Position numbers and translations under genes: made by a program. This document shows, piece by piece, positions 49,131 to 62,586 of a DNA stretch of 64,000 nt. Numbering within the stretch: the stretch's first letter is position 1; each line of letters begins with the position of its first letter. The notes beneath the pieces are model-generated. The model was not told the origin of the DNA. It saw nothing but the letters and a program-made list of their open reading frames with translations, and did no database searches. The DNA comes from Pyrrhoderma lamaoense (lineage: Eukaryota; Basidiomycota; Agaricomycetes; Hymenochaetales; Hymenochaetaceae). The stretch lies in NCBI GenBank assembly GCA_002794735.1, contig NBAZ01000003.1:1612001-1676000 (forward strand). Direction: 5' to 3'.

Positions 49131-52100
49131 TGCTGTACTTTAGTCGTGGTAAGGGAATTAAATTACGTAGGAGGCTTCTTTTCTCAGTAGTACGTGAATA
49201 GTAGACCACGAGACTGGACACAAGAAAGCTTTACTCAGGCTGTAGCCATCAATACAAAAATGTTAATTACCGACACGGAAAAATTCCTGAGGAGTGAAAA
49301 TATCTTATTTTAAGATTTAGTACCGTTGTAATTTCCGATGCTTAATTTGAACCTATAGTGGAAGTAGATATCACGATAAATCCCTCTCCAACTCAATAAG
49401 TAAGGAGTTATAGCAAAGCCGAGCTAACCGTCATTCTCCAAGTCCGAATTTTGTTGTAAGCTACGAAATAGATTAAGGTACTGGGGTGGTGGCCATGCAC
49501 TCAAGCTGAACATCCGCGTTTCCAGGTGCATATATGGGCGTTAGCAGACCGTTAACTTGGAGAAACAGAGGAAACTTTACGCGGACCTTATAGAAAGGAA
49601 ATTGTGATAATCAAGAAGAATCAGGACAAATACAGAGAAAGCCCCTCAAACCCTACTAAATCGGAAGAAAATGTCTGCTTCTTGCCACAGAGTTTAGACT
49701 CCTGATAAGAAAGAAGTAGATCTAGAAGTACAAAGAACAGTGGACGACTCATGCAAGCTCTAAATTGTAGCCACCCGCGTGAAAATGATACGAGAGCTAG
49801 AAAACCCTCAGATAGACTGACGCCTTCCGCATCTCAGTTTATTCTACTTGGATCTAGAGCGTTTGTAAGATATCCCACGGCTGGGATTGGCCGCTCTTAG
49901 ATTACATGCTTTAATTAGTTTATATTCTAGCGTGACAATGATGATGCGTGCCTTTATTGTAGATTACAATCCTATAAACAATATAAGGCAACAACGTGGT
50001 AAGTGAGGCAAAAAATTTTGTGCGTCTAATCATTTCTTTTGTTTCTGTATAAGGAAGACGTTTCATGTTCATGTTCGTGTCAGAGGATCCGTGTTTATGA
50101 GATATTGCTACCAAGCCAATATGGTTATTGCAGAGCATAACAGCATGACACAGAGCAAAACGCGATATCTTGACTCCCAAGTTGCAATAAATGTGCTTCT
50201 CGCTAAATCATGAGAACTCTCGGCGGAGTGGCGGAGCTTATTGATCCAGATTTCAAAGGTAATAGAGGATACTTGATTACGTACTACCCAGATTAAGTAA
50301 ATGTATTTAACGTTGAACTTATTTGTATCATATGTATGCACTACACATTATTTGTATTGTTTGAGTAAATATAGTAGTATCTAGTATCTCTGCTGATAAC
50401 TATAAATAGTGTTTCGGATTACTCGTCCGTAACTTCTTATTCTTGATACGGTAGCTGTTATATTTCTCTTTTCCATCTTCGTTAGTTATGAAACACAACC
50501 CTGTGTGAGTATAACGTTTAGTGTGTACCTGATATTTCGTCCAGACAAGCCACTTGATAGAGTTGAAAACTTTTAGAAACGGTACACTTCCCGTATAGAC
50601 TCCGACACGCTGTGAAGATGAAACTACCAGCCACTCCCTCAGAGGTCATGTCGAAGTAAGAACAAGAAAAGATTGTGCAGAGGAAAAATCTAGCGGTGAG
50701 ATATCACATCTTTACAAAATTGTTCCTCTTGTTACACCGGAATGAGAGCCGAACATATATTTATCACAATTTTCATCCTTTCTGATGCTATGGACGTCAT
50801 ATCAAACAATTGAAAGTTTTGTTTAACACGTTTATATACATTAAGGCGACGTGCATATCTGAGAAAAAGACTGCATTAACAGGTGCATTACTGATATGGC
50901 TTATAAGAAGTAATATGCATGCTAGCCTACCCGGCCATCAGATACTTTTCATAAACATAAGATGATTACCGATCAGTATAATCATCGGTAACTCCCGATC
51001 AGGCTTTTAGTTCAATATTGACTTATACTTTTTTGGGGGGCTTCTTTGCCCAGTGATGTACTCCACATTTGTCTTTCAGTACATGCGAGAATGAACACGA
51101 AGGTATGTTATAGCCAATATCTTAAATACCGAGTCTGCATCCCTAGATAATTTTTGAGATAATTGGTCAAATGTAAACTAGATAAATTTGAATCTAGAAA
51201 CAACCTGGATTTCTTCATTTCTCGATTTTTTAGTTCTTTCTATATGTTTACTCAACCGAAAAGTTGATTTAAAAGGCCTAAATATTGATCGTACATTTAG
51301 ATATCTGGTGTAGCAGATAAGAGTGGGTTCAGTTCATGTGCTTAGTATACTTTGGCCTTCACATGGGCCCCGCTGTTCAGTTGGTTATGAATATTCTGAG
51401 TATGGAGTCGTGCTTTCTGTCATATCCGTGAAAGGTGTACAATTCACATATGTAGTACACTTTTCTCATGTCAGCTATAGCAACATATCACTATTTAGCC
51501 TGATAGTATATAGTTATTGCTATGTAGTAATGCAGCACAAACGCTCCGGCTATCATTTTATGTGCGAGCATAACATACATCCTGAATTAGTGGCGTTAGC
51601 GTCTATTGACGTTAATCCTTATTTTTTTGTTCTACTCTCTAGTCCAACAGTAAGATAGGATCTTTCGGATGCTTTACATACGGCCAAAGAGTGCTTGTTG
51701 GACTCCCCCAATTTACATACATCAATCAAGGAACAAGAATCACAGCTGGAAGATCTGAATCGTACTGAAGGAAAGTTTCCAGGTAACTATATCGTACATA
51801 TGTACATCTCCGATAGTTGATGATCCCAGGAGAATACTGTTTTGAGAGAATATATTTATGGACTAAGACTGGGCCTACAAAGGAAATTTGGGGTTCATGT
51901 TATAGACGTAGCCTGGGTGAGTTGTATATTGAAAATAATGATGGGGTGATCTGGGTCGCTAGTGGAGATGTTAGACACATTCAGGGATTCTGTTACCTTA
52001 TCCTACCTATTGCATACTCAACAAGTAGTATAGCGAGCTACTGGATTCACTGTCAGCAAGGTATCTCTCGTAAGTCATCACGTCCGTTTCCACAGGAGCT

Positions 52101-55100
52101 GAGAAAGAAAAATTGAGATTTCATCTGCACTACAGCATTAGATAAGAATAAGTATTTTAGTCTATACTTACCATATGGAAGCACTAAGAAAGCAGGACGT
52201 GCTTTTTCCGGTAAGAAGACTGTCCCTAAGAATGTAGTATGGAAATTTATCGACTCCGGTGATAATGCTTCGCGGGAAGGTTGATTATTGATTAGCTATA
52301 TGAAATAGACTCAGGAAACTATACATCTGTTTATAGAAAGAGAGTCTATATAGGAGACTCTATGCCGGATGTTGTTTAAGCCAGGGTGTGTGGGGGTCAG
52401 TGAGAACATATTTTGTATCCGACAATCTTGATGTTAATAACAAACATTGGAAAAGGTAATGATGTCGACTGAGTTGATAACTGACAAAACGAAGGTAATA
52501 TACCGTGATGTAGGATGGAAACATGAATGAATGGATAAAGAATCCAATCTGGGTTCTGGATATTCCACAGCTTAGGCCAGCCTAGTAACTACTTTCATTG
52601 GGGGTGTACAGAATGGAAAAGCCACTGCATTAGTTCGGAATTCGTAATCTTCGGAAATCAAGTTGACGAAAATAAAGATTGGGGTTACTTGAAAATGGTG
52701 TTATTGTATTTCGGCTATGTATCTTTCTGGTGTTTGGTAGCAAGCAAGAGAGAATAGTTCATGCGTTAGATGGGAAATCTCTTCGCAGCGCTGTGCTCAT
52801 ATTTGATGATAGGTTGATGGAAAATGCTTTCTGTCACTGATTATTTTGTAAGAAAAGCATTTATCAGTCAAAGTGGTGCATGAAGCAGCGAGCAGGGGCA
52901 GAGTAGTTTCGTTCTTCCTTTTCTTCTCCAAAACTCTAGCCACAAGGTTGACCTTATTCATGATGGGAGAGGGCGTTCCGTCCATTTCGGCGGCAACAGG
53001 ACTTTAGAGAGTATTTCCCAATTTCTGCTATAATTCTTGGAGAGGTTTCCCCTTAGCTAGACGGATCTCTCGGGCAGTAGCCCAACCAGTCCATGAGCCA
53101 CCCGAGTAATTCTGGGTCCGAGACGTCTTCGTGGAGAAGTCATAACTATCAGGGTCGATTCACAACCGATGTCGTGTGACGATCCCAAAAGAGGATCTTA
53201 TCCTAACATGGAAATATGATCTTATTCCGTCAATTTCTTTTTCCTTGTCGGCTTACTACTGTCATCCTCGTTGTATTGTCATCGATGAGCAGCCTCGTCA
53301 CGACGTGATTGTTCCACAGCTTGAGCTCAACGATAGAATAATAGGAATACTACTTCTTAACATTCATAACATTATATTTCTCCTGAAAGAAGTGACGAAA
53401 GAGCTTGGGATGTGGCAGCAGACATTCCAAATTGGAAAAGATAGAAGATGTCTTTTTTCACGCCTAAACCCAGATCGTGTAAAATCTCGGAGAGCGTTTA
53501 CTTCGACAAGCTCAGGCGACAGCATCTTCCGAAATCCGCTTTTCTTCGGAAATTCAAACTCTGTTTCTAATCCTCTATCACACCATTATGCTTCTTCGCA
53601 CTGCACCTGGTGGTAGCATTGCATTAATTGCCAGGGATATGATATTGTTGGATGGTAATGATTCCGAGTTTGAACCAGATGAGCAAGTGATCCATATGAG
53701 GTAAGCCTCCGTTCATACCAAGATTGAGTGTTTGAGATCTTAATTTTGATGGGGGAGGGGGGAGGGGCATAATGCCTCCTAGACCCAGACTCAAAACATC
53801 AACGAAGAAGAATAAGGGAATAAACAAGAGTGGGAACTAGGAGGATTAAAATAAGTTGCGAGTCCTACGGGACTCGGGATGTTGTGATGTTGGTGGGGTG
53901 CCAGTCTCTCCAGCTCTCTTCGGAAAAATGTGCGTGTTGCAGTACCCGTCTTGGGTTCCATGGAATTGCTACGCGTGTCTCCACACACGGACGGATCGTG
54001 ACCCACAAGGAAGAGAAGCATCACCTTTTGTCTTTGCAACGTTCACACAACAACATCAGGGACTAGTACAGCAGTAACTTGTATCTTCGTTGTAGCTATG
54101 GTGGAGATAAGGCATAGAGCGCAGATATCAAGATACGAAAATAAGAAGAAAACAAGAGATTCATTCCAGTTATGATGCTCGCGGGGCGTCTACATCTACA
54201 ATGTGTTCCTCAAATGTCTACAATGTCGCACATGTTGTGCCTTTTCGTTATTGACCAGAAAGGATTCTCTGAATAGCGTTTCAAATAGTCAAGCATTCCA
54301 TTATCAGTGATTGTACCTTCGCGGTTCAGACTTGGTTGGATAAAAGAGGTGGCTTGCATTTTGCGGGGCTCAGAATATTGTGTTCCTGATGGGCTTACTC
54401 TTCCTCTAAACGCGTGTCGGGCAGTGTTAGTATCTCGGGTTTCGGTCTCGGGAAGGTGATCATGTCGGGTTGTCGGTGTCGGTGCACCGACGCTACTGGA
54501 CACATCAAATAAATGACGATCTACTATTCACTCAATCAACTGATAAATTCTGGATACATCTTAGTAGATGGACAGGTTACCAGTGCTAGTCAAAGCTTGA
54601 GCTAGATAAATCTTAGCTCAAGCTAGTCTGAAAAGGAGCGAGGAGCAACTGAATGAATATAGGATCGGAGAGCGAAGCCGAGGTGATCTCGGCATGCAGA
54701 ATAATTGAGTATCAAGATAAAGGGTATCTGGTCGAGAAGAGCTCTCACAAATTTGATTGGCTCGAGAATTATCAGTTTGTGTTTGGTCCTCGATGACGGC
54801 ATCCCAAGTGTAGAGAAATACAATCCGGCCAAGCGGGTGCTCGTTTGAAGAGTTAACAGAGTTGTGAAACTATTCTTGATACTTACCTTCCTCAATGGGC
54901 CTTCTGGGGTGGTATTAGAAATATCATTTGTGGATAGTTATTACTCGCGAGTCGTTGGTTGTTACTTAAACCCTCAACGTTTACTCCGCCCCCTTCTTAC
55001 GTCTTGTCCTTTTGTCCCTTACGCGCGTCTGTTTCTAGCCTTGCTTCTTGAGTTTATCCCAACTCAGTTTGACCCACGTTTCTGTTTTCTCTGTCCCGTG

Positions 55101-55567
55101 GGCCGTCCACAGGCTCTGAAGATGCCGATCTTCCGATTCTGGGAGGCAATGGGCTATGATTCAGTGATTCCCGATCCGTCGTAACTGATTATAGATTTGG
55201 GATTTCGGCGCCAATATTTTGGTAAAAGATCTATTTGATCAAAAACTGCACTGCTCTAATGGTTTTATAGTCAATTTTAATTATTTATTTACTCAATTTC
55301 ATATTTTCCTCTCGTCCTACGGAAGCATTACTCGATCGGATACTCCAGCTTTAGATGTGACAGTATTTAACCCACCTCCGTTTTCCATACCGTCCCTCAT
55401 TCCCCTCTTCGGTACCAGCTACTGTTCAACTTTCGTCGCTGCGGTATACTCTATTCCTTCTTGTCTACCACAGACCACCTTACAACAGACGGAACTTTGT
55501 CCGAAGCGCGAATACGCATATACTCGTCTACAACATCATAACACCTTTCTGTGTACCCTACCCCGAG
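49131..55567. other. Gene-poor region, second part
   Basis: About 6.4 kb without a supported gene. ORFs at 51323-51658, 51817-52116 and 53176-53616 were examined and show no domains. Features seen are a G-rich run at about 53751-53767 and a perfect 11-bp inverted repeat at 54594-54624. The last 600 bp before 55568 are CT-rich and probably hold the TEA-gene promoter and leader. Confidence 0.5.
54594..54624. repeat. Perfect 11-bp inverted repeat (hairpin)
   Basis: The arm AGCTTGAGCTA (54594-54604) is followed by a 9-nt spacer and its exact reverse complement TAGCTCAAGCT (54614-54624). It lies about 950 bp upstream of the TEA factor start, in gene-poor DNA. It could form a hairpin or bind a dimeric protein; nothing shows which. 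Confidence 0.7.
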
Positions 55568-58500
55568 ATGAATATGCAAACTCAAAACAACATCTTCTCT
55601 GGCTCTGTGATCGCGGCAGACGAGCTCAGTTATACTATTGATGCAGGTTTAAGCAACATGAACACTTATGGTGTCCATGCTGCTCCCTCAATGTCTTTAT
55701 CCTCATACTCGAATCAACATTCTTCTTCGCACAACTTCCATCATCAACACTCATCCTCGTTGTCACTATCGAATACTCATTCTCATTACATGCATATGGA
55801 TGATATGGAATCCTCTCCTCCTTCTACTGCGGGATCCGGCTCCGGAGGTTTTCCATCCTCAGTATATGTTTCGCCTTACAATAATTTTGCCTACTCTCAA
55901 CCGAGCTCAGCACACGCATCTCCGAACATGCATCCTCAAGTACACACACCATATATCTCTCAGATGGTTCCTACTATGCAACATCAACACCAGCGCCATC
56001 ACCGCCAACCATATCCCCCTTCGCCTCCTTCATCTCAAATTGGGAGCAATGATTATTCATACTCAGCAACCTCAACACCGCAACAACCTGTGCTTGATGC
56101 TCAAGAGGCCCGCGTAGCTGAAACCATCGTTCGAGCCCGAAAGAGTTGGAAAACTATCAAGGGTCGTGCCGAGCCTGTTTGGCCTCCCGAACTTGAGAAG
56201 GCGCTTGTACAAGGTATGTTCCGCTCGCATATCATCTTCTTCCTTTCCTCGATACTTCCCTATAAAACATCCTACCCAATGTACTCGCTCTTTGTCACCT
56301 GAACGAAAGTGATATTATATCGAAAACCCGAATTATACGGGTTTTCCTTCTCCCCTCACTTGTTTCGCTCCTCTGACTTCATATGGACCCCTTTCATTAT
56401 TGGATACGACATCCTTTGACACCGTGCGTATTCAAGTGGAGAAAGAAGCTAGTTTAGGATTCTCAAGAAGCCGAGCTCGTGGTACGATGTTTTCTAGAAC
56501 GGTACCTATTCGGCGCTCTAATGCCATCAGGAGGCATATCCTATTCTTTCCAATTATATTTTCATATATTTGCCTCCTCTAGCACCATCTTTTACAATGG
56601 ATCAGATCTTTACGACTAGTGACCATTAATGGCCTACTATATCGCTGGGTCTACTACTTTATTAGACATATTTCCTTTTTTGTAAAGAGCGAGACTTGGG
56701 GGTTGGAACATTTACACTTTCAAATACTTTTCAACGTCTTCTTTCTGAAGTGCCCAGATAACTTACTGATCGTTTTCTGTCCCTTTATATATCTCCTGAT
56801 CTATAATGCATTGTCGACATCCATACATTCATCTCGCAATCGCAACCACGTCGATCACAAAACAAATATGGCTACTCAACATGGCATTCGATATCCTATT
56901 TTTATTGTAAATCCGACGTTGTTGGCCGCCTTGGTATATGGTAACTTAATCTACACTTCGCGTCCGCGATCCTCAATGGTTTCTTTCTCCCTTGGTGCAA
57001 TCGCGCTCGCACGTTCATAACATCTGGTCGGTTCTCACCATTGTCATCTAATTATTTGACATATCACCTATCTATCTCTGTAATTACTATTCCTTTCCCC
57101 CCTCATTTCCATGATGTCCGAACGTGACCCTCTCTGCTGAATCTTTAATTCTCAATTGGGTCGATCTCACCGCTCACCTATCACTGATAAAAAAATTGGA
57201 CAAACTCTATTTCGAAACCATACTTATATTTCCCCTGAATTATTCCGCTGTTATTGAATTTCCGTACTTTACCATCCATTTGAACTCCTTATTCATCCTC
57301 GCATTTCCATTTTATTGCCTTGGGCAACGTTTTGATCCTTACAGCGCTTCTACAATACAAACCACACGACTCACGATATGCTCGTGCTCTCGGCCGATTT
57401 CCGAAGCGCAATCGCTACATCAGCGATTTCATCTTCCAAACTACGGGGGTCAGAAGAAGCCCCAAACAAGTAGGAAGTCGCCTACAACAACTCAAAGATG
57501 TTAGGTGCGGGAAATTGCGTAAGTTCTTTGTCCTCTATATTCTTCCTTCACCATCGATTTGAAACCAACTACACCAAGTATTCGGTTAATTTTCATTATT
57601 CCTTTCCGTGTTTTTCTCTGAGGACTTGGCATGAAGACTAACACTTATTCTATCTGTTTAAAGTGCTACAACATGTTGAGCGATACTCACTCAATCCTTC
57701 GCTGGGTGATGAATCGGCACTTATGCTTGATCTTGATTCGTTGCAGCCTGATAGCTCAAGTCAAACTTTAACTTCGAGTCAGGATGGTGCGTTCTTTTAT
57801 CAATAAAAACAAACTCAAATCCTGGCTCCTCTTTCAATTACTGTTATTTTTTGCGCTTACCTCACTTGTACAATTATTGATGAACTGTGTTGGAGGTGTT
57901 GTTTTACTACTATATTCCATAATTATCTCGGCTACAAGCATCTTTCCCTTTTTTTCTCATGATAATCAGAACTGTCTTTATGCTCTGACTGAAACCGGGT
58001 CGTGATCAATTACACACACTCACACATGCGGTGGTGATAGTGGCATCTATAATATGTTGTAATAGTGAGCAATGAGGCCGTGGGGATGGGGGAGTTTATG
58101 GTCGTGGGATGTTAAGAAGAAGAGAGAGTTTTGGGGAGAAACAACGAATTTAGCGGTTATTCGCTTCCACCCCCTCTCTTATTTTTTCCCTTACCCCTTC
58201 TACCTTCCCGACATGCAAAACAGCAAATTCAAAGCACGAATCTACTTGAGAGGCTACTCTGCTACTGTTCTATTCTTTCTACGCTCTAAATTGATAATAA
58301 TATCACGCTGGAGCCCGATCATGTTACCTCTTTACTATTTCTATGTAATACTCCCTCCCATATTCCGATTTTGATTTTCCAATCCTTGTTTTTTTTTTCC
58401 ATTATGTTCTAGTTTCTTTGTTCGTCTCGCTAACGACTTCTTCCCTTTTTAAAACAACCTTTTTTTCATGCTCCGATTTGCCGCAATGATGGATATGGAA

Positions 58501-60223
58501 CTGGAACAGAAATTGAAGAACATCATACTCCGGCCGGGGCCGCTGAAAGAAACCACACTCTTCTACGGTCTCAAAGTCAAGAGAGCAGACGTGGCTCTTT
58601 GTCGCTGTCAGGCCTACGCTCCAAGTCTTCCGTCCCTTCGCCTCTTACTAGACCTTCTTTCACTGATATCAGTATCAAGAGATCACTATCAGTAGCGGAT
58701 ACACCATATACTACTCCTCCCCTCAGTCCCTTTGTAAGAAAGATAGAAGTCGTCGTCTTATTCGACCCGGAGAATCTATCTATATCGTCTACAATAGACA
58801 AGCTTCCTTTGGTCCCAGATACGTCAAACGTACTTGTGGTGGATCGAGATGCAGCCAAGAATGGTTCTATGTCATCTCGAGAATTCGACAAATACACAGA
58901 CGTAAATGTGAAGGCCAGACCTCTAGCTCGCTTTGGCGGTAGTCTTTCTTGGCCAGACTCAGTGTGTCAGGTGCCTTGGTCTGCTTCTTCGTCGATGGCG
59001 CCGTTAGATGCCCGCTCGAGCTTCACGGCAAGAGAGCCGATAGTAGCGCAGAGCGTAACAACTGTATATACTGATGCTTCGACAACCTTTCCCTTATCAT
59101 CGTTCGCCGCCGATACTTGTCAACCCTCAGAGTGGGGGACTGGTTCATTCAGGAGGGACTTACCCTCTTTATCACGTTGCAAAGTCGGCATGCGGAGCGA
59201 GCTGCTGGCTTGTAAGCAGCAACCGCAAGTCTCCTCAGGTGCTTCCACTCAGTTCTACCCCCTTTTTTCTGTTGAGAGGATGGATTATTCGTCGAATCTA
59301 TCTGGCGTGACTCCGCTGGAGCAAGAACTTTCAGATAATTCCAGTCGGAGCAGGGCAATGGAACAAATGGAGAAAGAAAAGGAAGCTCGTAAAGAATGTT
59401 TTGTGTACGGAGCAAAGCTTGTGGACGATGATCTTTGGGCGAAGATGTGTAGTGAGGGTGCAAAGCTTAGTCGCTATACTATCGTTCAGGAGCTAATTGG
59501 ACAAATGGACGGATCGTTGACGAAGCAAGGAGAAACGTTCCTTATAATCAGATACAACTTCAAGGCCAGGTCCGCGCAAACCCAAGAATCACATTCAGAG
59601 ATATTATCACCAGGTAGTGGACAACAGCATCAGGACATTCACGATAGTGAACTGTCCTCAAGCACACTCTGTTTCTTCTCCGACTCGAATCTATCAGAAA
59701 CTTCTCATTCTCCTTGGCTTTCTGCTTCGCCAAGATCTAGTGGCTTCAATAGTCCCGTTCTAAACTTGTCCTTAAGGAAGTGTCTACGCGGCAGCAATAA
59801 CGACGTATTTCTGAAAGCATCGGTAGAAGCTCAACATATGCAATCGACGAATACTAGGCTTGACTCTCACACAGACTCACTGCCAGCAGCCATGATTCCT
59901 GTGACTAATATGGTGTGTTACTTCATCCTTATCGAATCGATATTCTCACTTCCTGATTTCCTGACCTGATGCTATTAATCATACAGGTAGTAGAAGCACC
60001 TCACAGTGCCAATGTCTCCACGCTAGCGTCTGGCATCACTGCTGGTCTTAGAACCCTGAATCATAACACAGGTGGACCTCTTAGGATTATGAAAGTCGAA
60101 GACTTCGATCAATCTCTATTCCTACACACCATCGCTCCAATAAACCCTTGTGACCGAACATATACTAAGTCTCCCTCAACTTCTACTGGATGTACATGTC
60201 ATCAGCATCCGTTCTCAATCTAA
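55568..60223 (+). CDS. TEA/ATTS domain transcription factor
   Basis: Five exons (55568-56213, 57345-57518, 57664-57786, 58510-59912, 59987-60223) join in phase into 860 residues. The N-terminal 180 residues are Ser/His/Gln/Pro-rich. The TEA DNA-binding domain starts 'EPVWPPELEKALVQ' at the end of exon 1 and continues in exon 2 with 'ALLQYKP', 'LGRFPKRNRYISDFIFQTTG' and 'SPKQVGSRLQQLKDV', the third helix being the recognition helix. Relatives are fungal AbaA/Tec1 and animal TEAD. Fungal members control conidiation, filamentation or mating-related development. The carboxyl part is Ser-rich with a block 'SKLVDDD'-like region around 59400 ('VYGAKLVDDDLWAKMCSEG'). Introns 1 (1,131 bp, inside the domain) and 3 (723 bp) are far longer than usual here. 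The last exon might be extended by a further splice. Its target genes cannot be inferred from the window. Confidence 0.88.
56214..57344 (+). other. 1.13-kb intron inside the TEA domain
   Basis: Donor GTATGT follows '...ALVQ' and acceptor ACAG precedes 'ALLQYKP'; both sides are phase 1 and rebuild the conserved domain exactly. The intron is pyrimidine-rich and contains ORFs (56619-57020, 57124-57504) without domains. Most other introns in the window are 45-120 bp. Nothing inside it looks like a nested gene. Confidence 0.8.
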
Positions 60224-62586
60224 ACAGACTAGAACCTCGATCTCATCGACATTAGGCGGCCAAATTATGGGTCGCGAACCAGCTCCCAACGAATTTCGGA
60301 AACTCCCGAAAGAGTATTTAGATGGAGAATCTATGCGGACGAGGTGTGTGAGCGCGCGAATTGAAGAAGCATGAATACGAAAATAAAGCAGATGGTGTTG
60401 GGGTTTGAGTCGGAGAGCCGAAATACTGGTCAGGTTCAGACAAAACGAGATACAATAATAAAGTTTTGAATATGATGATGTACAAGAATTAAGAATGCAT
60501 CCGGATGGAGGGGATTAATACCATAAATCATCTTTTATTCTTTCTCTAATTCCTCAAGGACGTAACTGTGTCTTTAGTACCTCCTTGTCCTTCTTTCTTC
60601 CTTCAACTTCATTTTTCTTTGCTTCTTTCTTCCTAGACCTCGAGGCCGAGGATGAACTTGCGGGACTACATGCATGGAGGGGTGCCTATAGACTCTGACA
60701 TACGTGTGGCCTAAATAACTACTCCTTGCCTCGAACATTGATTATTCGACAAATATCATTCTGTTGAAATTCACCCATATCTTCACTCAAGCTCCTTTGA
60801 AGGGACATTATGGATCATTGCATGTGTCTGGCCTGTTTCTCGTTCTGAAAGGTTCCAAGGTTCCCACCACTTATTTAGTCAGGAACTTCTTCACTTTGTC
60901 TTGTCCCACTCCCTTCCTTGCTTCTTAAATCTTTACTTATTCTTTTCTGTCCATCTCCGTCTTTCTTTTCTTGAAGTTTTTTTCTCTCGTCTGAGATACT
61001 TCTTCCGAAGAACGATGAGTTGGACATATGTGTTTAGTATTCACATGTGCTGCCACTGTTCACTTGCCCAAGGAACTACAATCAATTAATTCCGCCGTTT
61101 CGTCATCCCCTTGGCTTTTTATGCGGTTGAATATATATCTATGCTCATTCAAAACACGATCATAAACCTAACTTACTCTACGACCGCATTTAATGGCGCT
61201 ATAATCATACATAGGCTTACAACATCTTGTTCTCATAGTTTGCATCGTAGATGTCACCAGATGCTTCCTTACGTAAATCCTAGTCATCCTTTACACTCAC
61301 ACTCTACCTTCAAATTGTTATTGTATCGGTCTGTTTGACAATTACCTATCCCACTACTACTGCTTGTGTACACCATATCTGGACTATGGTTTCCTCATAA
61401 CCCTACCGAATGTATATGAGTGCAGACCTTCTACTTCATAGATTCTTCCCACCCCTCTGTGCCCGTGCTTTTTTTTCACTCCGCGCTCCGTATCATTTTC
61501 ATTCTGTATCGTCTTCTGCCGTTTCCTCTTTATGTCACAATTTCAAAACTAACAACGTGTACATCACACAATATAAATTAGACATTTCATCTGCTTTCTC
61601 GGTTGTGTTTTTTACTCGTTTTACAGAACCCTGTCTTGAATAAATTTTTTGCGGATATAATCAATTTTTTCTTTCTTTTTATAGTTATACGGGCCGCGGA
61701 GCTGCTTTGTACCTTTATCACTCTCATGGCTCTATCGAAGTCACGGGCCACAAAATAACGACGTTCCTATACTGAATTCTTCCCCTCACTACACATTATC
61801 CGTTATTATCCCTCGTCAGCAAGTAGTATCTTGATTATTTCAAACATTTTTATTACTTTCTATCTCAGACTCAGCCTATATCAGATTCTCAAAATTTCTT
61901 TCCTTCATGATTGTTTACTGAAGACTCTTCTTCAATCATTGACATATCTGTTTGTTGTAGGTGTTCATGTCGAACGTGTAGCTTCTTGATATGTACATGT
62001 ACATGCACATAACATGTTTCAAATATACCTTTCTTACTTTGCTCTATACCAGGCACTATTGCAGCCGTGGAAGCACCCATATTTTTAAAGTTACGGGGCC
62101 TTGATTCAAGACTTCGTATCTTAATAATATATGTTCATGAGACAAATAGTTCCGATATCGCTTCTTTTATCCTTTACACTCTCGTATTTTTGATCGTCGA
62201 TGGCTTGTTATCTGCTCGGGATAAGCTGTTATCTGACATAGAAGCCTTTTGACGCTTCCCAAAACAGCTAGCACTTAGCGCAAAGGTAATTGTATTGAAG
62301 AGAACACCTTTATCAAGAGAATCTAATGGGATCGGATTTAATCTGAATGCCTAGGCAAAGGGGATTGAGTAATGGGCTAGTTATAATTATCTACATCATA
62401 TAGCATATATAACGATCGTTAATTCTGATATATGCAACCATAGGACAGGAAATTAGAAGATGATTACTCCCGATATATTATGGAAAAAGAATGTGCGAAA
62501 CAAGCACCGTACAAAGTAATGCTTACGTAAAAGGTTTTGAAGAGGACCCACAAATTTCTCAAATTTCTAAAACCAAGCTCAGTACC
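60224..62586. other. Intergenic between convergent TEA and F-box genes
   Basis: About 2.4 kb with no supported gene. It is CT-rich on the plus strand between 60530 and 61650, which yields many short spurious ORFs. No RNA gene or mobile element recognised. Confidence 0.55.

Noticed and set aside
51323..52300. Plus-strand ORFs of 111 and 99 codons followed by other open segments
   Set aside because: No domain, no coherent splice structure and low-complexity membrane-like composition of the kind AT-rich noncoding DNA gives.
53176..53616. 146-codon plus ORF
   Set aside because: No recognisable domain; not supported by splicing or flanking exons.
58072..58374. 100-codon plus ORF inside the third TEA-gene intron
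   Set aside because: The exons on either side join exactly in phase 1 without it, and its sequence has no recognisable motif.
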